DNA of 64,000 nt, taken from contig CAXSEF010000002.1 of NCBI GenBank assembly GCA_964236535.1, positions 79,784-143,783 of the forward strand. The letters run 5' to 3'. A program made the translations under genes and the position numbers. The DNA is from CAXSEF01 sp964236535. Lineage in GTDB: Bacteria; Pseudomonadota; Alphaproteobacteria; Acetobacterales; Acetobacteraceae. Shown piece by piece: positions 8,096-17,593 of the stretch. The notes under the pieces are model-generated. The model saw only the letters and a list, made by a program, of their open reading frames with translations. It was not told the origin of the DNA and searched no databases. Every line of letters starts with the position of its first letter. The stretch's first letter is position 1.

Positions 8096-11000
8096 CGCCT
8101 CGTTCACCGCCCCCGCCCCCAGCCCCAGCGGCAGCAGCCATCCCCGCCCCGCGGCGCGGATGCGCTCCGCCGGCGCGCCCAGGTCGAACGCCACCACGGC
8201 GAGCCCCGCCTGCATCAGGTGCCCGAGCGTGTAGCACCAGGTCTCCGGCCAGATCGACGGCACCCACCCCAGGTCGCACCCCTGCGCGGCGATCAGCGCC
8301 CGGGCCTCCGCCTCGCGGTATGGCCCGGTCACGAACACCGGCCCGGCGGCCATCAGCCGCGAATCGTCCAGCGTCGAGCCCGCGACCACGAACTCGATCG
8401 GCAGCCCCCGCGCCCGCGCGTCCCGCGCGCAGCCCAGCAGCACCTCATAGCCCTTCTCCACCCCGATCGCGCCCGCCACGCACACCCGCAGCCGCCCGCC
8501 CGACCCGACCTCCGGACCACCGCGTGCCCCGGCGTCCGCCCCCGCGACAGCCATCCCCCCCGGCACCCGCAGCGGCGGCAACGCCGCGTCGTCCTCCCAG
8601 CCCTGCACCGCCGCCCGCACGCCCGGGAAATGCCGCGCCAGCCGCCGTGCCGCATCCGCCGAAGGCACCACCACCCGGCCGGCGCCCGCCAGCTCCACCG
8701 CCGAACGCGCCACCAGCTCCGCCATGCCGATCTCCTCCTCCAGCAGCGACCCCTGATCGGCGACGCACGCCGCACACCCGGCAAGGTCGGGCTCGCCGCA
8801 GTACCGCCCCGCCGGCCCCACCAGGGCGATGCGCTGGCAGAACGACGCGTAGTCGTGCACCCAGACCTCGTACCCCACCCCAAGCCGCGCCCCCAGCCCC
8901 AGCACCGACCGCTCGTGCCCCAGCAGGTGGTGCACCTCGACGTGCCGCACCCCGTCCCGCCGCAGCAGCCGCACCAGCGCCCCCAGCTCCCCCGGCAGCC
9001 GGAACCGCAGGTTCGGATACGCCCCCACCACCCCCGGCTCCTCCAGCGCGTCCGAGACCAGGCAGACGCGACCCGCCGCAGCGTCTGCCGCCGCAGCCTC
9101 GCCTGCCGCTCCGTCACCGGACTCCCTCACGCCAGACCCCGCACCCGCGGACCCCATCCCCGCAGCCCCGGCCAGCCCCGGCCGCAGCACGACAGGCCGG
9201 AGCCCCGCCGCCCGCAGCGCCGCACAGCGCTCGCGCACCACCCGTGCCACCCCGCCGCCGCCATCGTGCGTGACCAGCACCACCGCCCCTGCCGGCGCCC
9301 GCCCCGCCCGCCAGCGCAGCGCATCCATCCGCCGCCGCGCCGGCCCCAGCGGGTCGCGCGCCACATGCGCTGCCACCAGCGCGTCCCACCCAGGATGCAG
9401 CCGGTTCAGCACCGCCAGGTTGCGCACCCGCAGCCCCTCCGCCGCGGCGCCGAAGCTGGCTCCGCCCACGTGGCCCACGAACACCCCCGCCGCCGCCACG
9501 TGCCGCCAGCCGCGGTGGCGCGCGCGCAGGCAGAAATCGTTCTCCTCGCCATAGCCCTGCGCGAACACGTCCTCGCGCAGCAGCCCCACCGCATCGAGGC
9601 AGTCCCGCCGCAGGTACAGGCAGAACCCGTGCCCGGTCGGAACCTCCACCGCCACCCCGCGGTTCGCCGCCGCCGCCAGCCGGGCCGCCCGCCGCACCCC
9701 GGCCCCGCCGCGCACCGGGTCCGGCACCGGGTTGCCCCCCGCCACGTCCGGGTACGAGAAGATCGTCGCCTCGTTCGACAGCGGCGTCGCGCTGCCGATG
9801 TCCGGCGCCGAATGCGCCACCGCGCGCAGCGCCTCCAGCCACCCCGGCGCCACCAGCGTGTCGCTGTTCAGCAGCACCACGTCGCGCCCCGCCGCCGCGC
9901 ACAGCCCGGCATTGGCCGCCCCCGGAAACCCCCCCGCCCGCTCCCGCCGCAGCAGCCGCACCCGCGGATCGCCCGCCAGCCGCCGCAACGCCGCCACCAG
10001 CGCCGGCTCCGGCGACCCGTCATCCACCACATGCAGCACGCTGCCCGCCGGCAGCGTCGCCAGCACCCCGCGCAGGCACGCCATCGTCCCGGCCAGCCCG
10101 CGATGCACCGGCACCACCACGTCCACCGCCGCCGCCCGCACGCCTCCTGCCGGCGCCCCCACCACATCCGCCCACACCGGCAGCCACGCCGTCGCCGTCT
10201 CCGCGCCGCACGCCACCCGCGCCTCCAGCCCCGGGTCGAGCGGGCTGCCCAACAGGTGCCGCCCCGCCGCATCACGAACCCGCAGCGCCCCCGTTGCCGC
10301 ACCCGCCGGCAACGCCTGCAGCGCCACCGCGAACCCGCGCGGCCGCGCCAGCGGCGCCGCACTCTCGATCAGCACCGCCGCATCCGCCGCCACCAGCCGC
10401 CGCACCCCGCCATCCGGCAGATGCAGCTCCAGCACCGGGTCGCGGTCCGGCTCGCCCGGATGCCACGCCCAGCCGCGCAGCCCGCCCGGCACCACCTCCA
10501 CCACCCCTTCCACCCGCCCCATCACCCCGAGTGCCAGCGGACTCCCGATCAGCGCCCGCCCACCCCGCTCCACTGCGAGAACCCCCGCCCCGCGCCACCC
10601 CTCCGGCAGCATCCCGCCGGCAAGCCGCACCCCGTCCAGCACCACCCGCGCCCCGTCCAGCGTCCCCGCCAGCCCCCCGTCGCCGCGCACGCCAACCCAG
10701 CCGCCGCCGCCGCGCGCCACCACCAGCCCCGCCAGCGCCTCGGTGGTCGCGTCCACCACGTGGCGCGACAGCAGCGACCCCAGCGCCCGCGCCGCCGCCT
10801 CCAACCGCCCCAGCCGCAGCGCGCACGCCACCAGCCCCGCATGCGCCTCGCGCAGCCCGAACCGCCCGGCCAGCGGGCGCAGCAGCCGCTCCGCCCCCGC
10901 CACGTCCCCCGCGCCCAGCCTTGCCCCGGCCAGCGCCAGCGCGATCGTCGGGTCCGCCGGCGCCAGCCGGTGCGCACGGTCCAGCCAGCGCAGCGCGTCG

Positions 11001-11107
11001 GGGCCGGCGACCTGCCCGCGCAGCAGCGCCTCGACCGCAGCGCCGGTCAGGAAGCGAGGCCGGGCTCTGCCCAGACCCGCCGAAGGGCCGAGCCCTTTGG
11101 AAACCAT
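8033..11107 (-). CDS. Bifunctional glycosyltransferase: TPR-like + GT2 + GT4
   Basis: The 1024-residue protein has a TPR-like helical N-terminus (about 20-130), a central GT2 domain and a C-terminal GT4 domain. GT2 evidence is VDVVVPVHRGLAGTMACLRG, VVDDGSPEP, the DxD-like VLLNSDTLVAPGWLEAL and a YGEENDFCLRARHRGW block (acceptor base region). GT4 evidence is VTHDGGGGVARVVRERC near the linker, RLRVCVAGAIGVEKGYEVLL and PSIWPETWCYTLGHLMQAGL. Such fusions build surface glycans or glycosylate proteins in the cytoplasm. The first 20 residues are encoded by repeat R6, which holds the only usable start codon; the next in-frame GTG is near residue 68. The last residues and TGA stop are encoded by R5. 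It reads toward the ChW-like and GT4 genes. Confidence 0.87.
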   Translation of the reverse strand: MVSKGLGPSAGLGRARPRFLTGAAVEALLRGQVAGPDALRWLDRAHRLAPADPTIALALAGARLGAGDVAGAERLLRPLAGRFGLREAHAGLVACALRLGRLEAAARALGSLLSRHVVDATTEALAGLVVARGGGGWVGVRGDGGLAGTLDGARVVLDGVRLAGGMLPEGWRGAGVLAVERGGRALIGSPLALGVMGRVEGVVEVVPGGLRGWAWHPGEPDRDPVLELHLPDGGVRRLVAADAAVLIESAAPLARPRGFAVALQALPAGAATGALRVRDAAGRHLLGSPLDPGLEARVACGAETATAWLPVWADVVGAPAGGVRAAAVDVVVPVHRGLAGTMACLRGVLATLPAGSVLHVVDDGSPEPALVAALRRLAGDPRVRLLRRERAGGFPGAANAGLCAAAGRDVVLLNSDTLVAPGWLEALRAVAHSAPDIGSATPLSNEATIFSYPDVAGGNPVPDPVRGGAGVRRAARLAAAANRGVAVEVPTGHGFCLYLRRDCLDAVGLLREDVFAQGYGEENDFCLRARHRGWRHVAAAGVFVGHVGGASFGAAAEGLRVRNLAVLNRLHPGWDALVAAHVARDPLGPARRRMDALRWRAGRAPAGAVVLVTHDGGGGVARVVRERCAALRAAGLRPVVLRPGLAGAAGMGSAGAGSGVRESGDGAAGEAAAADAAAGRVCLVSDALEEPGVVGAYPNLRFRLPGELGALVRLLRRDGVRHVEVHHLLGHERSVLGLGARLGVGYEVWVHDYASFCQRIALVGPAGRYCGEPDLAGCAACVADQGSLLEEEIGMAELVARSAVELAGAGRVVVPSADAARRLARHFPGVRAAVQGWEDDAALPPLRVPGGMAVAGADAGARGGPEVGSGGRLRVCVAGAIGVEKGYEVLLGCARDARARGLPIEFVVAGSTLDDSRLMAAGPVFVTGPYREAEARALIAAQGCDLGWVPSIWPETWCYTLGHLMQAGLAVVAFDLGAPAERIRAAGRGWLLPLGLGAGAVNEALLRVGRAGRPGALPLDPAGG

Positions 11108-11178
11108 GACCTAAGCACCAGGATTCTCAAGACTTGGCCTTGAGCGGAGTCCAGAGGCGGAGCCTCTGGACTTCCTGG
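11045..11178 (+). repeat. Dispersed repeat, copy R6
   Basis: Modules in family order are GGCCGGGCTCTGCCCAGACC, AAGGGCCGAGCCCTTTGGAA (hairpin), a CTCAAG...CTTGAG stem, and GGAGTCCAGAGGCGGAGCCT with a further stem (CCAGAGGC-GGA-GCCTCTGG). The copy lies between the Sel1 gene and the large glycosyltransferase, and its hairpin region contains the glycosyltransferase ATG at 11107. Confidence 0.8.
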
Positions 11179-11179
11179 C

Positions 11180-12910
11180 TCAAACCGCAACGCCCACCAG
11201 GCGAGCCACGTCCGCCGCCGCCTCGCCCAGGCCCTGCGCCTGAGCCCGCTCCAGCCACAGCAGCGCCTCCGCCGCGTCGCGCCGCCCGCCCAGGCCCTGC
11301 GCCAGATACCGCCCCAGCATCATCTGCGCGTGCCCGTGCCCGCGCTCCGCCGCCCGGCGGAACCAGCGCTCGGCCTGCACCCGGTCCTCCGCCACCTCAT
11401 GCCCGCCGCCATGCATCGCGCCCGCCGCGAACATCGCCCCCACATGCCCCTGGCCCGCCGCCGCCTCGAACCAGGCGAGCGCGCCGGGATGGTCGCGCGA
11501 CCCGCCACGCCCCTTGAGCATCAGCTCCGCAAGCCCCATCCGCGCATCCGCCATGCCCGCCTGCGCCGCCCGCTCGAACCAGGCGCGTCCCTCCTCCAGG
11601 TTCGCCTCGACCCCGCGCCCCTCGACCAGCATCCGCGCGTACCAGTACTGCGCGTTCACCACCCCGTCCGCGGCCCGGCGCAGCCACATCGCGGCCGCGC
11701 GGTCGTCGCGCTCGATTCCCACCCCCTCGGCCAGGCAGAGCCCGAAATTGAACGCCGCCACCAGGTCGCCCGACGTCGCCGCCTGCTCGAACCAGGCGCG
11801 GATGCGCACCCGGTCCTCCGGTGCCGCGTCGCCCGACAGCACGAGGTTGCCGAGATCCATCTGCGCCAGCCGGTCGCCCGCCTCGGCCGCTCGGCGGAAC
11901 CAGCGTGCCGCCTCCTCCGGATCGCGCGATACCCCCGCCCCGGTCAGGAACAGCAGTCCCAGCGCCCGTGCCGCCGCCGCATGGCCGCCCTCCGCCGCCC
12001 GCCTGTACCAGATCGCCGCCTCCGCGTAGTTCGGCGGCAGCTCGGCCCGCTTCGCATACAGGTCGCCGACCAGCGCCGCCGCCTCCGCATCGCCCGCGAG
12101 CGCCGCCCGCCGCAGCCAGCTCTCGCCCTCGACCAGGTTGACCGCGACCCCGCGCCCCTCCATCAGCGCCAGCCCCCAGCGCGCCTGCCCGGACCGCACA
12201 CCCTTCTCCGCCGCCTGCCGATACAGCGCCGACGCCGCGGCCACGTCGTGCACCACCCCGGACCCGCGCTCCGTCATCACCCCGAGCAGATACAGCGCCG
12301 TCGGCAACCCCGCCTGGGCCGCCGCCGCCAGCGCCGCCGCCGCCTTGACCTGGGTCGCCGCATCCTCGGCCTGGCGCAGCAGCCCCAGCCCCACCCCGAG
12401 CTGGCCCTGCGGACACCCCGCCGCGGCCGAGCGCGCATACCAGGCGTCCGACGCCGCCACGTCGCGCATCGACTCCGGCCCCGACACCAGCAGGTAGCCG
12501 AGCAGCGCCTGAGCCTCCGGCGACCCCTGCTCCGCCGCCGCCCGAGCCCAGCGCGCGGCCCGGGCGAAGTCCGGCGCACTTCCAACCCCCACCTCGCGGA
12601 ACAGCCGCGCCCCCGCGCCGTCACCCGCCAACCCGTAAAGGTACAGCGTCGCCAGCAGGCTCTGCGCCTCGACCCACCCCGCCTCCGCCGCACGCTCCAG
12701 CCACGTCGCCGCGTCGGACGGGCTCGGCGGCACCCCCGCACCCTCCAGGTATGCGCGCCCCACCCTGTATTGCGCCTCCGGCAGCCCCGCACCCGCCGCG
12801 CGCGCCAGCAGCGGGAACGCCGCCACCACCTCGCCGCGCTCCGCCAGGGCGACGGCCCGCCGCAGCCGCCCCGCCGGCGTGCGCAGGAAGTTCATCCGCA
12901 GCCCAGCCAT
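11180..12910 (-). CDS. Sel1-like (SLR) repeat protein
   Basis: This 576-residue protein consists almost wholly of Sel1-like repeats, about 14 copies of a 36-residue helix pair with the pattern A-x2-W-x2-RAA-x-G...A-x2-LG-x2-Y-x2-G-x-G-V. Examples are AAIWYRRAAEGGHAAAARAL and RAWFERAAQAGMADARMGLA. SLR proteins are scaffolds for protein-protein contacts and often sit in envelope or secretion pathways. No signal peptide or membrane segment is visible, so it is likely cytoplasmic. It is 36 bases downstream of hlyD on the same strand and so is probably the third gene of the type I secretion operon. A role in substrate handling is inference. Confidence 0.88.
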   Translation of the reverse strand: MAGLRMNFLRTPAGRLRRAVALAERGEVVAAFPLLARAAGAGLPEAQYRVGRAYLEGAGVPPSPSDAATWLERAAEAGWVEAQSLLATLYLYGLAGDGAGARLFREVGVGSAPDFARAARWARAAAEQGSPEAQALLGYLLVSGPESMRDVAASDAWYARSAAAGCPQGQLGVGLGLLRQAEDAATQVKAAAALAAAAQAGLPTALYLLGVMTERGSGVVHDVAAASALYRQAAEKGVRSGQARWGLALMEGRGVAVNLVEGESWLRRAALAGDAEAAALVGDLYAKRAELPPNYAEAAIWYRRAAEGGHAAAARALGLLFLTGAGVSRDPEEAARWFRRAAEAGDRLAQMDLGNLVLSGDAAPEDRVRIRAWFEQAATSGDLVAAFNFGLCLAEGVGIERDDRAAAMWLRRAADGVVNAQYWYARMLVEGRGVEANLEEGRAWFERAAQAGMADARMGLAELMLKGRGGSRDHPGALAWFEAAAGQGHVGAMFAAGAMHGGGHEVAEDRVQAERWFRRAAERGHGHAQMMLGRYLAQGLGGRRDAAEALLWLERAQAQGLGEAAADVARLVGVAV

Positions 12911-12946
12911 CGCCTCAGCCGCCGCGTGGAGACTGGCTCGGCCGTC

Positions 12947-14383
12947 TCACGGCTCGCGCATGCCTTCGCCGACCACCGGCATGATCGAGCCCAGCAGGTA
13001 GCTGGCGATGGTCCGCTTGCCCACGTTGATGTCGGCGGTGACCGGCATGCCCGGGATGATGTGGAATCCTGGCGGCGTGTCGTGGAACGTCACCCGGTCC
13101 AGCGTCACCCTGCCGCGGTAGAACACCTGCCCGCCCGCATCCTGCGGCGGCTGCGGCGCCCCCCGGCGCGGCGCCTGCTGATCGGTGGTGAAGCTGTCCG
13201 CACTGGTCAGCCGAACCGTCCCGTCCGCCCCGCCGTAGCGCGTGTAGGGGAAGGTCGCGAACTTCACCGTCACCTTGTCGCCGACATGCACGTAGCCCGA
13301 CTCGCTCGCCGGGATGTTGGCCTCGACCTCGAGCGGCGAGTTCAGCGGCACCAGCGTGAAGAACTGGTCGCCGGACGCCAGCACCGAACCCACGGACACC
13401 TTGGCGATGGTTTGCACCACCCCGTCCTGCCCGGCGCGCAGCGCCACCAGCCCGCTGCGCAGCTGCGCCTTGGCCAGCTGCTGCTGCGTCTCGCTGAGCT
13501 TGCGTGACGCATCGGTCAGATCCTGCGAGATCTTCGACCGCCACTCCTGCTCGTAGGCGTCGCGCTCGGCCACCGCGCCCTGCAGCTGCGCGCGATCCTG
13601 CTGCGCCGAACGCAGCGCCGCCGCCAGCGAGCGCTGCGCCTCGACCTGCGCATCCTGCGCCTGCAGCGTGTTCAGCCGGCTGCCCACCGCGTCGCGCTGC
13701 AGCTCCTCGCGCATGCCGGCCACGTTGGCCGCGATCGCGAGACGCTGCTTGTAGCTCTCCGCGTCCTGCTCGTCGCGCTGCACCAGGACGGCGAAGCCCT
13801 CGATCTTCTGCTGGTAGTTCTGCAGCCGCGCGCTGTGCTCGCCCAGGCGCTGCGCGAAGATCGCCGCCTGCACCTGGCTCGCCGGGCCGCTGCCCGCCGG
13901 CCGGTACGCCACGCCCTGCGCCTCGGCGCTCAGCCGGTCGACCTCGGCCTGGAAGCTGGCGGTCTGCTGCGTGCTGGCCCCCACGTCGGCGGTGCTGTCG
14001 GTCGGGTCGAGCCGGGCCAGCAGGTCGCCCTTGTGCACCACCTGACCCTCCTGCACGTCGATCGAGCGCACGATCGCCGTTTCCAGCGGCTGCACCACCT
14101 CGTTGGCCGACACCGAGACCACCTTGCCGCTCGCCGTCACCACCCGGTCGATCGGGATCAGCCACGCCGCGGTGGCGCAGCACGCCACCAGGCTCGCCAC
14201 CGCCCACACGGTGAACCGCGCACCGGGCAGCGCCTGCGCATTGACCATCGCCGCCGACGGAGAGTGGAACTCCAGCACCGAGAGCGGGATCTCCGGCCCA
14301 CGCGCAGCTCGCCCCTCCCCCCGCCGCTCCGGCCGGGCTGGCGGTTCCGCCGGTCCCACCGGCGTCAGGCTGCGTCCCGACAT
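12947..14383 (-). CDS. Type I secretion membrane-fusion protein (HlyD family)
   Basis: HlyD-type adaptors link the inner-membrane ABC exporter to an outer-membrane TolC channel. The 478-residue product has a cytoplasmic Pro/Arg-rich N-terminus, one membrane segment (WAVASLVACCATAAWLIPID, about residues 68-87), a lipoyl/barrel entry region (VVTASGKVVSVSANEVVQPL), a long coiled coil (about 150-330) and a C-terminal barrel (SPLEVEANIPASESGYVHVG). It starts 10 bases after the exporter gene ends, so the two are one operon. No tolC is in the window. The protein is of ordinary length for the family. Confidence 0.93.
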   Translation of the reverse strand: MSGRSLTPVGPAEPPARPERRGEGRAARGPEIPLSVLEFHSPSAAMVNAQALPGARFTVWAVASLVACCATAAWLIPIDRVVTASGKVVSVSANEVVQPLETAIVRSIDVQEGQVVHKGDLLARLDPTDSTADVGASTQQTASFQAEVDRLSAEAQGVAYRPAGSGPASQVQAAIFAQRLGEHSARLQNYQQKIEGFAVLVQRDEQDAESYKQRLAIAANVAGMREELQRDAVGSRLNTLQAQDAQVEAQRSLAAALRSAQQDRAQLQGAVAERDAYEQEWRSKISQDLTDASRKLSETQQQLAKAQLRSGLVALRAGQDGVVQTIAKVSVGSVLASGDQFFTLVPLNSPLEVEANIPASESGYVHVGDKVTVKFATFPYTRYGGADGTVRLTSADSFTTDQQAPRRGAPQPPQDAGGQVFYRGRVTLDRVTFHDTPPGFHIIPGMPVTADINVGKRTIASYLLGSIMPVVGEGMREP

Positions 14384-14393
14384 CGCCTTCTCC

Positions 14394-16706
14394 TCAGTCG
14401 CCCTGCGCGAGCACGGGCGCCAGCGGCGGCTGCCGGCCCTTCTCGTTCAGGTGCCGGTTCTGCTGCAGCCACAGCTGGCGGTAGATCGAGCAGCGCTCCA
14501 CCAGCACGTTGTGCGGCGCCACGTCCACCAGCCGGCCACGGTCCAGCACCGCGATCTGGTCGCAATCCACCAGCGACGACAGCCGGTGCGACACGATCAC
14601 CATCGTCCGGCCCATGGCGATGCGCGCGAGGTTGGCATTCACCAGCGCCTCGCTCTCCGGGTCGAGCGCACTGGTCGCTTCGTCCAGGATCAGGATGCGC
14701 GGGTCGGAGATCACCGCGCGCGCGATCGCCAGCCGCTGCTTCTGCCCGCCGGAGATGTTGGGCGAGCCCTCCTCGATCCAGGTCTCGTAGCCCTGCGGCA
14801 GCCGCTCGATGAACTCCTCCGCGCCGGCCAGCCGCGCCGCACGCACCACGTCCTCCAGCGTCAGGCCGGGACGCCCGGCCGCGATGTTGTCGCGCACCGT
14901 GCCGCGGAACAGGAAGTTGTCCTGCAGGACGATGCCGAGGTTGCGCCGCAGATGCGTGAGGTTGATCTCGCGCAGCTCCACCCCGTCGATCTTGAGGAAG
15001 CCGCTGTACTCGCGGTTGATCCCCTGCAAGAGCCGGGTGACCGTCGACTTGCCCGATCCCGACCGCCCGACCAGCCCCAGCATGGTGCCCGCAGGAACGT
15101 CGAACGACACGTCCTCCAGCGTCACGCTCTTCGCCCGCGGATAGGTGAAGGTCAGCCCGTCGAGCACGATGTGCCCTTCCAGACGCGGTCGCATCCCGGT
15201 GGTCAGCGCCCGGGTCTCGGTCGGCTGGTTCAGCACCTGGCCCACCTCGGCGACCGAGGCGCGCACGTCCGTCATCTCCTCCAGCAGCCGCGCGATGCCC
15301 ACCAGCGGCTGCGTCACCCGCTGCCCCAGCATCATGAACGCGATCAGCCCGCCCACCGCGAGCCCCGTGGTGTCGCTCAGCGCCAGATAGGCGCCCACCA
15401 TGATCACGCCGCGCGAGATGAACAGCTCGATCGGCTGGATGATCGTCTGCGGCCAGTTCGCCATGCGCAGCGCCGCCAGCCGTGCGGCACTGGTCTCGGC
15501 CACCCGCTCGTCCCACTCGGCCCGTCGTGACGGCTCCAGCGCCAGCGTCTTGATGGTGCGTATCCCCTGCACCGTCTCCGACATCACCGATGCCTTGCGG
15601 TTCTCCGCGGCGATCACCCGCCCGATCAGCCGGCCCACCGGGCGCAGGAAGATCATGATCACCACCGCGATGAACCCCGATGCCGCCAGCACCATCCACG
15701 CCAGCGTCGCATCCAGCCAGAACAGGAACGGCAGCAGGAACACCAGGGTGAACGCGTCGAGGAACGTGCTCAGCAGCTTGCCGGTCAGGAAGTCGCGCAC
15801 CTTGAACACCTGGAACAGACGGCTGACCGTCTCGCCCGCCGGATGGTGCTCGAAATAGTCCACCGGCAGCGCCAGCAGCCGGGTGAAGATGTGCAGGTTC
15901 AGCTTGGTGTCGATCCGCGCCGACAGCACGCCCACCAGCTCGCGCCGGCTCCAGCCCAGCATGGTCTCGTAGGCGCTCAGGATCACCAGGATCGTCGACA
16001 GCAGGATCAGCGTCGACATGCTGTGGTGCGCCACCACCCGGTCGATCACCGACATCACCAGCAGCGCCGGCACGATCGTCAGCACGCTCAGCACCAGCGA
16101 CGCCAGGCTGATGTCGCGCAGCAGCTTCGGCTGCTCCAGCACGATCCCGGCGATCCACGCCAGGTCGAACGGCGCCTCGAACTCCACCCGGCTGCGCTGC
16201 CGGCGCACCAGGATCACCTCGCCGGACCACACCTGCGACAGCCGCAGCTGGTCCACCGCGATCGGCGGATCGCCGGCCGCAGCCGACGGGTCCTGCATCC
16301 ACACCACGTCGCGCGTGGCGTCCACGCCCACCAGCAGGCCCGCGCCGCCCTCGTTGAACAGCAGCACCGTCGGCGGCGCATCGGCGAAGCGGAACAGGTT
16401 GCGCCAGCGCAGCTTCAGCGCCCGCGCCGTCAGCCCCTGCTCGCGCGCCCAGCCCACCAGCGAGGCCGCCGTCGGCAGCGCCTCGCCCACCTGGCCGCGG
16501 AAATCGCGCGCGTCGAGATCGACCCCGTGGTGGCGCGCCGCCGCGATCATCGCCCGCAGCCGCGCCTCCAGCGCCCGACGCGCCTCGCCAGGCGCACCCG
16601 GCTCCGGGCCGGGCCCGGCAAGGCGGGACACCGCGGCGTCATCAGCCGGTCCGTCTTCGCCCAAAGCTCGATCCAAGGCGCTTCCTTCCCCAGCGGAACC
16701 GGGCAC
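14394..16706 (-). CDS. Type I secretion ABC exporter with C39-like domain (HlyB type)
   Basis: This is the energising inner-membrane component of a type I secretion system. The 770-residue form begins at GTG 16706; the frame opens further upstream (16856) but that part is unlike the family. The N-terminal region (about 50-170) is a C39 peptidase-like fold in which the catalytic Cys is missing (LEARLRAMIAAARHHGVDLD), as in HlyB where it docks unfolded substrate instead of cleaving a leader. An ABC transmembrane domain follows, then a nucleotide-binding domain with Walker A GLVGRSGSGKST, signature NISGGQKQRLAIARA and Walker B ILILDEATSALD. It is co-transcribed with the HlyD and Sel1 genes. The expected substrates are RTX-type proteins. 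Confidence 0.93.
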   Translation of the reverse strand: MPGSAGEGSALDRALGEDGPADDAAVSRLAGPGPEPGAPGEARRALEARLRAMIAAARHHGVDLDARDFRGQVGEALPTAASLVGWAREQGLTARALKLRWRNLFRFADAPPTVLLFNEGGAGLLVGVDATRDVVWMQDPSAAAGDPPIAVDQLRLSQVWSGEVILVRRQRSRVEFEAPFDLAWIAGIVLEQPKLLRDISLASLVLSVLTIVPALLVMSVIDRVVAHHSMSTLILLSTILVILSAYETMLGWSRRELVGVLSARIDTKLNLHIFTRLLALPVDYFEHHPAGETVSRLFQVFKVRDFLTGKLLSTFLDAFTLVFLLPFLFWLDATLAWMVLAASGFIAVVIMIFLRPVGRLIGRVIAAENRKASVMSETVQGIRTIKTLALEPSRRAEWDERVAETSAARLAALRMANWPQTIIQPIELFISRGVIMVGAYLALSDTTGLAVGGLIAFMMLGQRVTQPLVGIARLLEEMTDVRASVAEVGQVLNQPTETRALTTGMRPRLEGHIVLDGLTFTYPRAKSVTLEDVSFDVPAGTMLGLVGRSGSGKSTVTRLLQGINREYSGFLKIDGVELREINLTHLRRNLGIVLQDNFLFRGTVRDNIAAGRPGLTLEDVVRAARLAGAEEFIERLPQGYETWIEEGSPNISGGQKQRLAIARAVISDPRILILDEATSALDPESEALVNANLARIAMGRTMVIVSHRLSSLVDCDQIAVLDRGRLVDVAPHNVLVERCSIYRQLWLQQNRHLNEKGRQPPLAPVLAQGD

Positions 16707-16928
16707 GCATTGTCCGCCCGAGCCCGAATGACTACCACGCAGACGCTTAAAAGACGATGAAATTTCCCCTTCGCTCCGGGCGGACAGGGCCGCCACCCGC
16801 CCGCCGCTGCACGGCGGGGAGCGCCGGACACCGCAACCCCGGCGCTCATTTCGCAACCCGCAGCGCCTGGAACCCCGGCGCCCGCCCCCCTATGCTCGTA
16901 CCGCCGGCTCGCACAGGAGGCAACCGCC

Positions 16929-17447
16929 ATGGATATCCGCGCCACCACGGACGCCGACCTGCCGGAGATCCAGGCAATCTACGCCCACCACGTCCTGCAC
17001 GGCACCGGCACCTTCGAGGACGCCCCGCCCTCGCTGGAGCAGATCGCCGTCCGCTTCGCCCGCGGCAACGCCCGCGGCTTCACCTGGCGCGTGGCCAGCG
17101 ACGCCACCGGCATCCTCGGCTTCGCGTACTACGGGCCGTTCCGCGAACGCCCCGCCTACCGCTTCCTCGTCGAGGACAGCATCTACGTCCGCGACGACGT
17201 CCGCGGCCAGGGCGTCGGCAAGCAGCTCGTCGCCCGCCTGCTGGTCGACGCCGAGGCCGCAGGCCTGCGCCAGATGATCGCCGTCATCGGCGACGCCGAG
17301 AACATCGGCTCGATCGGCATGCACGCCAGCCTCGGCTTCCAGCGCACCGGCACCATCCGCGCCGCCGGCCGCAAGTTCGACCGCTGGCTCGACGTCGTCA
17401 TCATGCAGCGCGCCCTCGGCGAAGGCGACGCCGACCTCCCCGCCTAG
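16929..17447 (+). CDS. GNAT acetyltransferase, phosphinothricin acetyltransferase-like
   Basis: The 172-residue protein is a GNAT-fold N-acetyltransferase using acetyl-CoA. Its start (IRATTDADLPEIQAIYAHHV), the GTGTFEDAPPSLEQI segment, the acetyl-CoA loop YVRDDVRGQGVGKQLVARLL and the ending LGFQRTGTIRAAGRKF match the Pat/Bar/YncA group. This group acetylates phosphinothricin-like amino acids or methionine derivatives. The upstream sequence GGAGG (16916-16920) gives a good ribosome-binding site. The true substrate cannot be read from sequence. It is divergent from the type I secretion operon. Confidence 0.9.
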   Translation: MDIRATTDADLPEIQAIYAHHVLHGTGTFEDAPPSLEQIAVRFARGNARGFTWRVASDATGILGFAYYGPFRERPAYRFLVEDSIYVRDDVRGQGVGKQLVARLLVDAEAAGLRQMIAVIGDAENIGSIGMHASLGFQRTGTIRAAGRKFDRWLDVVIMQRALGEGDADLPA

Positions 17448-17593
17448 CCCTCCCCCGCCAGCACGCCGTCCGATACCCCAACAACCCGGCGCCCCCGCCG
17501 CCCGCCACTCCCACCTCCCTGGCCCCATCCTGCACCACGCCGCCCGCGCGCAGCCCGCCCCACCGCCGGCCCGCTCCTCCGCCCCGGAACCCC

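Noticed and set aside
8033..11143. Large plus-strand frames opposite the glycosyltransferase and T1SS genes
   Set aside because: They are Arg/Pro/His-rich with no motifs and are shadows of the real minus-strand genes.
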